From NCBI GenBank assembly GCA_905221615.1, contig CAJNDT010003212.1:105001-169000 (forward strand): DNA of 64,000 nucleotides. The letters are read 5' to 3'. Of this stretch, positions 29,601 through 36,564 are shown piece by piece. The notes under the pieces are model-generated. The model ran no database searches and was not told where the DNA came from. It worked only from the letters and a program-made list of their open reading frames with translations. Made by a program: the position numbers and the translations under genes. The DNA comes from Symbiodinium sp. CCMP2592. Lineage: Eukaryota; Sar; Dinophyceae; Suessiales; Symbiodiniaceae. The stretch's first letter is position 1. Each line of letters begins with the position of its first letter.

Positions 29601-30517
29601 TTTTGGGGTTTAGGATTGCTGATGATAAGGATAAGCCTTTTTCGACGCGCTCGGAAACTTTGGGAGTTGTCATAGACACGTCGGCGGAAGATATGTCGGG
29701 CGTGTCTGTGTGCAACAAACCATCGAGGTCGCAGGCCATCGCCGCTGCCATTGAGGAGATTATCACCAGAGGGCACGTCGCACCTCGCGAGTTGCCTTCT
29801 TTGTTCGGCAGACTTCAGTTCGCCGAGGCACAGATCCTTGGCAGAATGGGCAGGTTGGCGATTCATGATCTCAGAAGTCTTGAGAGGTGTTCTGCTGCGC
29901 GTGTCAACCTCACAGCTCAGCATCTTGAAGCTTTGTTGCTCTTGAAGGAGCGCGTTGTGTCCGGAGCTCCGAGAACTGTTTCAGCTTCAGCTGCGACTAG
30001 TCCTATCGTGATCTTCACTGACGGCTGCTTTGAGCCGGATGCTGCAAACCCCGCCGGTGTGGGGGGGGTGATGTTCGCTCCTTCGCTTAGTGGAGGCTTG
30101 AAGGTAAGGGCCTTTGGCTCGCTTGTTCCGAAGACGTTGCTTGAAGCTTGGCATGCCAAGGGCAAGCGACACCTCATAGGACAGGTTGAGATGTTCGCTG
30201 TCATCATTGCCAGATCGTGCTGGGCGAACGTCCTGGACGGTGCCAGGGTCATTTATTTCGTCGATCACAGCGGGGTGCTTGCAGCTTGCATAAGCGGATC
30301 CTCCAAAGAAGATACCTGGAGAAAGCTCTTGTGTGCACTCGAGAAAGCTGATTCACTGCCTGCCTTGCAATGGTTCAGTCGTGTTCCTTCGCACTCTAAT
30401 ATCTCTGATGGACCATCAAGAGGTCGATGGGAGGGCCTTTTGAGAGCCTTCCCGGAGTGCGCGATCGATGATCCTTGTTGTCCTCTGACGGGTACAGTGC
30501 TTCAGCGCTTCGTCTAA
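26627..30517 (+). CDS. Y3 Pol: 2OG-Fe(II) dioxygenase-like, methyltransferase-like, reverse transcriptase, RNase H
   Basis: Best intact Pol. Numbering is from ATG 26657. The dioxygenase-like domain (about 100-235) has H153 and D155 in LHLD, the SGGGLW strand, H214 in KKHLTL and R224 in GPRIVLIGF, which is the HxD...H...R set of Fe(II)/2-oxoglutarate enzymes. The methyltransferase-like domain (about 288-520) has motif I LCAGSGLLSAS and an acidic VDFHG; its catalytic PC is replaced (TPPSGTTRRSR) and the ENP-type motif reads MHPMSSWLW. RT has WRPIDDLSE, FDLKSAYKQL, LPFGACGS and YYDDYP. RNase H has FTDGC, GQVEMFA, FVDHSG and NISDGPSRG. RT and RNase H should be active; the methyltransferase is probably not. 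Confidence 0.9.
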   Translation, partial: LQVGRDEVAEMPSAMSSGQLGVGLSKRARSRDRAIAQVADSAEGSDSESSIFAAEHVASAPLFCKDPEQFSAAASLKKPLDLRDVVTLCDLLESEIPARGNNSEDEFSWSTGAYVHGGVHGCRQHMHQFPVTSAFLAKVFKEYHPRLPVTTLSLTRNVRTTLHLDANNALGYLNGLVKISGFSGGGLWVQDSSGSIVCPTDPSLLGSHLDFSDLTLAFDPHKKHLTLPWTQGPRIVLIGFVVKAPAEIPDQAAEMLLRAGFNLPCQDTATSLCQLGSHNTFSGLSSSSLVPKAKSSRGAPLVIQLCAGSGLLSASVKAANIDTLAVDFHGNRTKPYVHVVGLDLTLPASWEYLTTVLENRHVVHVHVTPPSGTTRRSRAKSSLRSASHPWGVPGQDSSALARLQSANRIFIQLGAFLLRARELEVPFSLMHPMSSWLWELPPFADLLKVTSEAPVYLVSDLHRIQHLRLVYTLCDLSPLSAADRADAVPAKLFCDRFAAALSTQVAALGLGPSPLSLPEVRAAAQNQPKASKLPPLVPEFAYTQRLRCAGHPPLDAKNQLTHSWNGVPKHARLLRSSASEGGATEESAQQATNISLQKPRHTEYVFGVYREPVQFVYQAVALQHPFDAARALPDKLVRVLFDTLTKGPLCIMRNRLLLLQKWNQWAKDLRSDEAALQASLHPSVRKVLQGKKLLLLDKIAKSLDWPDKHLHRDLCAGFKLSGAPDPTGVFEPDHKPALSSEEQFWDAAEVLKHQLWARVREQPAQEYDAELAEITLGETGVSGGKGWLEGPLSFSELQERFEGQWMPCRRFAVWQNKWRPIDDLSESGLNATFGCHEKIPRRALDEVVWICTKIMQAASARGDVTLHLSSGETLKGKLHDHWTDQEKIRPVTTTFDLKSAYKQLPLAPEEQSKAIVTIRHPSQTEPSGYICNTLPFGACGSVLHFNRVSALLRRIMLEMEILTALYYDDYPVVTPSLLGNSTAAAFTSVMRLLGFRIADDKDKPFSTRSETLGVVIDTSAEDMSGVSVCNKPSRSQAIAAAIEEIITRGHVAPRELPSLFGRLQFAEAQILGRMGRLAIHDLRSLERCSAARVNLTAQHLEALLLLKERVVSGAPRTVSASAATSPIVIFTDGCFEPDAANPAGVGGVMFAPSLSGGLKVRAFGSLVPKTLLEAWHAKGKRHLIGQVEMFAVIIARSCWANVLDGARVIYFVDHSGVLAACISGSSKEDTWRKLLCALEKADSLPALQWFSRVPSHSNISDGPSRGRWEGLLRAFPECAIDDPCCPLTGTVLQRFV

Positions 30518-30762
30518 GAGCACTCAGGTCAAGCGGGGCGAGCGGAGTGCTCTCTAAGCGAAGTGCTTCTTTCTTGTGGCGGTGTGCCACAGTGTGCGTG
30601 CGGCATGCACTTGGAAACCCCGTTTGACGCTTTCGAGCGAAAAAGTCGTGAGTGTGTTATGCCACAGAATATTGGATTGATTCTTTTCTGAGTCATTTAT
30701 AGAACGTCCCTAAGAGGACGACTAGATATTCGACATTTGTAAATCCAAATCAGCTTGTGCCA

Positions 30763-30811
30763 CAAATCGTAAGCTTCAACTCATGCTTGCATGATTTCGC
30801 TTTACGATTTG
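30763..30811 (+). other. Y3 candidate recombination site at the B1/A2 junction
   Basis: CAAATCGTAA (30763-30772) and its exact inverse TTACGATTTG (30802-30811) flank a 29-base spacer. The crossover base G (30773) is the first spacer base. Confidence 0.65.
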
Positions 30812-30973
30812 TAGGCGCTTTTGGTTTTTCTGGAAGTACAGAAAAACTGCTGATTTTGGATTTTCAACTACTTGAAATATGTTTCACGTTTCACATGCCG
30901 CACGAGATTTGAACAAGGTTATGCTGCAAAGTCTTGGCTCGGAGTTAGAGCTCAAGACTGCGAAATTTATTTT

Positions 30974-30990
30974 CCCACCCACCCAACCCT
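30974..30990 (+). other. Y3 C-rich tract at the A2/B2 boundary
   Basis: CCCACCCACCCAACCCT: four runs of CCC with loops of 1, 1 and 2. The minus strand could fold as a G-quadruplex. It replaces the GGG that follows A1. Confidence 0.6.
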
Positions 30991-31229
30991 GGGGCGAGCG
31001 GAGTGCTCTCTAAGCGAAGTGCTTCTTTCTTGTGGCGGTGTGCCACAGTGTGCGTGCGGCATGCACTTGGAAACCCCGTTTGACGCTTTCGAGCGAAAAA
31101 GTCGTGAGTGTGTTATGCCACAGAATATTGGATTGATTCTTTTCTGAGTCATTTATAGAACGTCCCTAAGAGGACGACTAGATATTCGACATTTGTAAAT
31201 CCAAATCAGCTTGTGCCACAAATCGTAAG

Positions 31230-31333
31230 ATTCCTGTATGGCGCGTCGCCCCACAAATGCACAACTCCGTGTGTTGATGACTGAAGTCTACTTGATCTTC
31301 CTGGAGTGCGTGGGGTATGTCAGCTCACTGTAG
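31230..31333 (+). pseudogene. LINE USP-like protease, last codons after the Y3 insertion
   Basis: Joining 22702 to 31230 gives ...LYYTD + DSCMARRPTNAQ... and runs 34 more codons to TAG at 31331. 'YTDD' after the GHY box is the usual continuation of ubiquitin-specific proteases. The C-terminus currently read through into Y3 (ASTHACMIS...) is an artefact of insertion. Confidence 0.8.
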
Positions 31334-32825
31334 ATGCGGTAAAACAACCACTCGGGTGCTGCACTGTACATGCTTGCATGCTTTGCGTTATATCAGTGCC
31401 CTCTTGATTCGCCGCCCTTTTCCGGCTTTTCATGCATATGCCAGCTTTGAGCGTGTGTGCAGGTCATTATGCTTATCTTTTCTACATGGCGACTCACACT
31501 TTGGTGGGAACACCGACGGATTCAGCTGCAGTTCCAAGCCTAGATGCTGCCTGTATGCCCTACAATTTACTACATGACGTGCCTTTCGGTATTTATCAGT
31601 CCAGACAGCGTGCCCAGTGGATGGATGCCAGAGGCACCTACAATTCACTTGATGATGTACCACACTGTCTTCAGAACCGATGCACGACATCCAGTTTTCA
31701 GGCACGTATGGCATCCAGCAGTGGTTCACATGGCACACCTGCGCAGCTATTGGTCCTGGTTCCGGCAACATCTGATTCTCTGGATGATGTACCACATTGT
31801 CTTCGAGACCGAGGAAGTGAACCTATCTCATGTATCACGATGGATATGCTACATACCTGGGCCGATCAGCCTGCATCTCAACTTCTTGCTCCCCACCACC
31901 TTGCTCAATTTTTGCATCGATGGGGTTTTTCAGCCGTGGATATTGTTGACTGAATGGGGCATTTATTACTACTTTGAGCAGGCTCCATGTACAGATGCGG
32001 AGTGGAAACAGGTGCTTCTTCAGCAGCTACACCGCAATGTTTATCAGCTTTCCATGTCCATGTCTGGTGCCATATGCTATTTCAAACAGCTGCTAGTGGG
32101 TGCCCATCGGGAGGACTTTTATGAGGAGCTTTACACGGTGGCATGCCGTCGCATTCAGCTGGACGATCCTACTACTACTATGACCACTGTTCTTCACTGG
32201 CTATATATACTGGCCACGTATGGTACCTTGGTCTGATGCCTCTACAGCTGTTTCTTTGACTGCATGGCCTTTACAGTCTGGTGGGCCATGCTATCTATCA
32301 GCTTCCGATCCACTGCTCTTCAATCTTCTGTATGGTGCCTCTGATTTCGATGGTGTTACTTCATCAACGGTCTATTTACAGCATCGGACTTCTTTGTACA
32401 TGTACATACGGTCGAGTAGTCCAGTCCGTCTGGTTAGACCAATGCCATGTGTACAAAGGTCTAGTAGTCCAGTTCGTCTGGTTAGACCACGGTGTATATA
32501 CGATCGAGTAGTCCAGTTCGTCTGGTTAGATCGATGCCATGTGTACAAAGGTCTAGTAGTCCAGTATGTCTGGTCAGACCGATGTGTATATACGATCGAG
32601 TAGTCCAGCACGTCTGGTTAGATCGATGACTTGTGCTCTGTCTCACCTTTGTTAATGCTGACGTTGGTTTTTTAAAACCACTCCTGCAGTGTTTGCCCAC
32701 ATGTGGCTAGCCCGGTGGGATTCACTGCTTTTGCTCACTCTGAGCCGATGCCACTGTGCATTGTAGCGTAGCGCGAGACTGCTGGACAGTTTGCGTCGTT
32801 TGCGTCATACAAAGTACAAAAAGTA
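31334..32825 (+). other. LINE 3' region
   Basis: About 1.5 kb after the restored stop. Several openings exist (for instance 31544-32236) but none has a recognisable domain. A phrase reading GATGATGTACCACA...TGTCTTC occurs twice (about 31653 and 31785). A tandem array lies at 32405-32632. The end is A-rich just before the right target duplication. Confidence 0.5.
32405..32632 (+). repeat. Tandem repeat in the LINE 3' region
   Basis: Five copies of a unit containing TAGTCCAG...CGTCTGGTTAGA, starting at 32417, 32465, 32509, 32557 and 32601. Spacing alternates 48, 44, 48, 44, so the higher-order unit is 92 bases made of two subtypes, one ending CATGTGTACAAAGG and the other GTGTATATACGATC. Confidence 0.85.
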
Positions 32826-32838
32826 CACCTTTAGCAGA
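32826..32838 (+). repeat. Target-site duplication of the LINE, right copy
   Basis: CACCTTTAGCAGA, identical to 12397-12409. Confidence 0.85.
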
Positions 32839-35509
32839 GCTAGAGAGATTCCCAGGCCGGGAGCGCCGGGCCCTTTGCGCAGCGAATCGCGCCCAGCGGG
32901 CCTTAAAGGCCTCCGAGGAGCAGACGCAGCACGAGTTCGCAGCGCGAACAGCCTCGTTGCTTTCATGGCACAGTGTTGCCACTCCCTGTCTCAGCGCGGC
33001 GTTTGCTGGTCCATAGAAAATCCAGCTCGTAGCCTCCTCTGGAGGATGCCCTGCCTCAGAGAGGCCTTGCAGTCAGCTCACAGAGTGGAGTTTGACGCGT
33101 GCATGTTCGGAAGCATGCGCCGCAAGCGTACTGCAATCCTCTCCAATTTGGATTGGTTCTCCGGTCTAAGCAGGGACTGCGACGGAGGCCATAAACACCT
33201 GCCTTGGGGCAGAGCCTCAGTGGATGGTTCCACAGTGTGGTCCACTTCCCTAGAAAGCGCCTACACCACTCAGCTGAGCTCGGTCTGGGTCTCCCTCGCG
33301 GCAGACCAATGCGCAGCAGCACTCCAGGCAGCGCCTCTCAGTCGCAAGCGTCTGCGTCGCCTGCGCTACGAGCCAGACTTCAGTGACAAAGTCACTCTCC
33401 ACGGCCCCGCAGCGCGGTGCTTTCGAGGCTGGAAGACCCCCCAGAAGCTACCACAATCGTGGACTTGCTTCCCAAAAGGCTCTAGGCTCATCCAGTGGAT
33501 CGAAGCCTCCCAGAAGGCCATCATCGCCATCCCGCTGCAGCCTCTACACTGGGTGCGCAGAGCGCATCTCATAGATCACCCAGCCAGGGACATTGAGGCA
33601 GTGCCTCTATCCCTCAAGCGCGCCATCGCTGCCGAAGTGCACGAAGACACTGTCCTGCTGGCCAAGCGCCGCACATTGGCATCGATGCATATATCGAGAA
33701 CTTGCACAGAGTGTCAAGCCCTCGAGACCGGGGTACGTTCGTCGATTGACGCTCAGGTGAACAGCGTCACCAAGCCCAAGCAGACAGTAGCTTTAGCAAA
33801 GCTTCTGAGTGAAATCGACTTCCCGGATAGGACATTGGCCCAACAGGTGCGGGAAGGTTTTCCCCTGCTCGGCTGGATACAACCCAGTGGGTTGTGGCCA
33901 GTGCAGATCCTGCCTCCTTCTCTAGATGAGAAGTCAATATTGGAAAACGCCCATAGCATAGGTATGCGCGGCGTTCGCAGCGCTCTGCGCCCCTCGCAGG
34001 ACGGGGTCTCGGACAGGGTCTGGGAAAGCACAATAGAGGAAGGCCAGCAGGGCTGGCTATCTTTGGAGGACTTCTCGCCAGAAAAACTGCACGAGACGAT
34101 AGTGTCGTCTCGCTTCGGCGTTGTGCAAAAGGGCAAAGTGCGCCCCATTGATAATTTTAAGAGCAGCTTCATCAACAGCTGCTGCGGGACCACAGAGAAG
34201 GTCCAAGTCGACAGCATCGACGAGCTCCTTGCCGTGTGCCTCGAGTGGCTGCGCCAGGGCGTGCCCGCAGAGCAGGCCCACCGCATCGTAGGCAGGACCT
34301 GGGACCTCAAGAGTGCTTACAAGCAGCTTGCAGTGCAGGCCGCGCACAAGAAATTCGCTTGCATCGTCATGGTGGACCCACAGAGTGGGAAGGTTAAAAT
34401 AGCCCACCTACACAGCATGCCTTTCGGCGCAGTGGCCGCCGTGCACGCTTTCCTCCGCTGCAGCGAGGCGCTGAAAGCCATCGGCCGCGAAAAGCTTGCT
34501 TTGGTCATAACGAGCTTCTTCGACGACTTCACCGTTCTTACGCGCAGCGCGCGTTCGAAGCTCGTCACTTTGGCAGTGTCCAACCTTTTTAACAAGCTGG
34601 GCTGGCAAGTGGCCACAGAGCCCAAGAAGAATGCCGACTTCAGCGAAGTCTTCGACGTGCTAGGTGCGAGTCGACTTGTCTAAGCAGCACCTTGGAGAAA
34701 TCTCCGTGAGCAACAAGCCGACCCGTGCAGCAGAGCTGGGGATGGTCCTCAGCGAGGCCCTCGCCCGGGGCAGCATGTCCCCCTTGGAAGCGCAGAGCCT
34801 GCGCGGCAGGCTCATCTTCGCTGAGCAGCAAGCCTGGGGCCGCAACACTCGCATGGCAGTGATCTGCGTCGGCGACGTCCTTGGGGATGGACCAGAGCAA
34901 GTCCCCCTCACCGAGCAGCAGTGCCAAGCCATGGCGTTCCTGCTGCAACGAGTAGTGCACGGACCGCCCAGGACAGTGTCCATCCATGCGCGCAGGAAGG
35001 TGCACCTGTATATCGACGGGGCCTGCGAGTGGGAGACCCCGCGACTGGTGCCCAAGTGTGGCCTCGGAGCAGTGCTCATTGGAGAAGGCATCGCCTTCAC
35101 CTGGGGGCTGCAGATCAGCAGCCAGGTTGCAGCCCAGTGGGTTGCCAGGGCACAGAAGCAGCAGTTGGTCTACGAATGCGAGCTGTTGCCCTATTTGCTT
35201 AGCCTTCAACTGTGGGCCAAGCATATAGCAGGCAGTGACCTGTTCGTCTGGATAGATAACGACGCAGCGCGTACTTCCTTGCACAAGGCCTTCACACGGA
35301 AGGTAGAAGGCGCAGCGATAGTTTCGCAAGCGGTGGACTTTGAAGAGTCTCTGCAGTGCAGGGCTGCTTTCTTCCGAGTCCCGACAGACAGCAACATCGC
35401 TGATGGCCCCAGCAGAGACTGGTGGGAAGAGACCCAGCGGCGAGGCGCAGCGCGCCAATACCTGCCGCCCAACGCAGTGCCGTTGGCTTTGTCACTCGAC
35501 GCGGACTAA
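32839..35509 (+). pseudogene. Y1 Pol, 3' part: methyltransferase-like, RT, RNase H; one frameshift
   Basis: Continues 12257-12409 in frame: the join reads APPCGTFSR + AREIPRPG, the same PCGTxSRARE motif as in Y6 and Y7. WSIENPARSLLW, FDACMFG and HKHLPWG follow. RT motifs are VRPIDNF, WDLKSAYKQL, MPFGAVAA and FFDDFTVL (FDD in place of YDD). A one-base gain near 34668-34675 ends this frame at 34683; the rest lies in the frame from 34664 to 35509. RNase H has YIDGAC, YECELLPY, IDNDAA and NIADGPSRD. Apart from the LINE and the shift, all catalytic residues survive, so Y1 may have been active when it inserted. Confidence 0.82.
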
Positions 35510-35748
35510 ATGGGGGGTGAGTAAGGCTTCGAGTGCCTTCAAGGGGGGTGAACCAGTCGTTCGCCTTACCATCGACCAGCGGTCGAGTTTTTCGTCAAGA
35601 TGCCAGTGGCATCGTTTCGTCAGTGCCCGAAGATCGGGCCCGAACTGACCCCCCATGTCCGCTAGGTGAAAAAGAGAGAGTGTTTTGCACAGGGTTCCTC
35701 TGCAGCACAGTTAGGGTTTCCCAAACGCGCGCTAACGGAAGTTTCGTT

Positions 35749-35794
35749 GGAAAATAAGCATCCATCATGCGTGCGTGAATGGGTTTTATTTTCC
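35749..35794 (+). other. Y1 candidate recombination site at the B1/A2 junction
   Basis: GGAAAATAA (35749-35757) and inverse TTATTTTCC (35786-35794) flank 28 bases. Outside the arms TTTCG and CGAAA also pair. The arm is the same as in Y5. Confidence 0.62.
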
Positions 35795-35923
35795 GCCGAA
35801 AGTGTAGACAAAGTTTGTCGAAAAAGGAAAACAGTGTTTTCACTTGTGTGTGAGTGACACTAGACAAGCTTTGCCGTGCAGCTTTCGGCTTGAAGTTGGA
35901 TCTGTGATCCAAAAAGTTTTTAT

Positions 35924-35940
35924 CCCACCCACCACACCCT
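35924..35940 (+). other. Y1 C-rich tract after A2
   Basis: CCCACCCACCACACCCT, matching the tract of Y2 almost exactly. Confidence 0.6.
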
Positions 35941-36132
35941 GTATAGTATGCGGGGTCTGGGACACCGCGTCGGCAGCAGAGCTGCCAGGAGCAGCGCTCC
36001 TATGTTCTCTCTAGCCGAGAGGCGTCAGCACAGAGTGCGCTCTTGTACATAGGCCGTAGGCCGTCAGACTACAGAGTAGCAACTGGTAGCTGCAGTGACC
36101 CAGTAGGTCAGAGAATGTTTCACCTTATTTTC
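35941..36132 (+). other. Y1 single-copy linker between the C-rich tract and B2
   Basis: About 190 bases, rich in short hairpins (for example GAGCAGCGCTC at about 35989). No tRNA or other RNA recognised. Same position and similar length as the Y2 linker. Confidence 0.45.
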
Positions 36133-36318
36133 CGACCAGCGGTCGAGTTTTTCGTCAAGATGCCAGTGGCATCGTTTCGTCAGTGCCCGAAGATCGGGCC
36201 CGAACTGACCCCCCATGTCCGCTAGGTGAAAAAGAGAGAGTGTTTTGCACAGGGTTCCTCTGCAGCGCAGTTAGGGTTTCCCAAACGCGCGCTAACGGAA
36301 GTTTCGTTGGAAAATAAG

Positions 36319-36545
36319 AAGTGCTTTCCGCCCACTTGAGCGACTTGCAGCAATCTCACGAGTTGCTTCAGCATCGTGTTCTGTACCTGGAGGGGCGTAT
36401 TCGTGACCTTGAAGAAGGTGCTGCTTTCTCTGCTACTACTTTGTCAGGGGTCCAGAACGAGCAGCAACAACTTGCTTCGAGGTTGTCTTGGTTGGAGCGA
36501 TTTGTGCAGCTTATTAGGCAATTTTTGGTGAGTCCAACTCCTTGA
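36319..36545 (+). pseudogene. Y4 short coiled-coil protein, 3' part
   Basis: The first part is cut off by Y1. The remaining 70-odd residues are a clear coiled coil (LSDLQQSHELLQHRVLYLEG, then NEQQQLASRLSWLERFVQLI). The 'RLSWLERFVQLIRQF' end corresponds to RISWLEQFIAHLRQLF in Y3 and RLSWLEGLIQSLRSAF in Y6. It ends 20 bases before the recombinase ATG. Confidence 0.65.
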
Positions 36546-36564
36546 TTGCTTCGTCCTGCGGGTT

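Larger units (their letters stand above)
22702..31229 (+). mobile_element. Y3: complete, apparently intact YR retrotransposon inserted in the LINE
   Basis: A1 22702-22902, coiled-coil gene, recombinase, Gag, Pol, B1 30535-30773, A2 30773-30973, C-rich tract 30974-30990, B2 30991-31229. A1 and A2 are both 201 bases; B1 and B2 are both 239; I see no differences between copies. Joining 22702 to 31230 restores the LINE frame with only G shared. All genes are open, so this and Y6 are the best candidates for active copies. Confidence 0.94.
30535..31229 (+). repeat. Y3 3' split-repeat block B1-A2-tract-B2
   Basis: B1 30535-30773, A2 30773-30973, C-rich tract 30974-30990, B2 30991-31229. B starts GGGGCGAGCGG in both copies, 18 bases after the Pol stop in B1. 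Confidence 0.93.
12410..32825 (+). mobile_element. LINE (non-LTR retrotransposon) with endonuclease, RT and USP-like protease, interrupted by Y3
   Basis: The LINE proper is 12410-22702 plus 31230-32825, about 11.9 kb. It is flanked by a 13-base target duplication and lies inside the Y1 Pol gene. It ends in TACAAAGTACAAAAAGTA, a short A-rich repeated tail, not in a plain poly-A. It encodes an APE-type endonuclease, a LINE reverse transcriptase, C2H2 fingers and a ubiquitin-protease-like domain. At least one frameshift separates endonuclease and RT, so this copy may be dead. Confidence 0.9.
1..36318 (+). mobile_element. Y1: tyrosine-recombinase retrotransposon, left end outside window, split by Y2 and by a LINE
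   Basis: Its pieces are 1-593, 9454-12409 and 32826-36318; the rest is inserted DNA. Order of genes is recombinase, Gag, Pol, then the 3' split-repeat block B1-A2-B2 (35573-36318). A1 must lie upstream of the window. The 36318 end is set by the end of the match between B1 and B2. Y1 itself interrupts the coiled-coil gene of Y4, which resumes at 36319. Y1 proteins are the most divergent of the set and its Pol lacks the dioxygenase domain seen in the others. B1 and B2 differ at one visible position, so insertion was fairly recent. Confidence 0.85.
35573..36318 (+). repeat. Y1 3' split-repeat block B1-A2-linker-B2
   Basis: B1 35573-35758 and B2 36133-36318 are both 186 bases and differ at one visible base (AGCACAG versus AGCGCAG). 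A2 spans about 35758-35923. A1 is outside the window, so A2 cannot be verified directly; its limits come from the B1 end and the C-rich tract. Confidence 0.82.

Noticed and set aside
30940..30960. GAGCTCAAG in the Y3 A repeat as another spliced-leader remnant
   Set aside because: Only the last 6-7 bases match, it is present in both A1 and A2, and no insertion scar is seen.
31544..32236. 230-codon plus-strand opening in the LINE 3' region
   Set aside because: No domain, no start context, overlaps a second frame equally open; lies after the restored stop of the LINE protein.
36043..36075. AGGCCGTAGGCCGTCAG in the Y1 linker as a leader remnant
   Set aside because: Matches only CCGTAG; the rest of the leader is missing.
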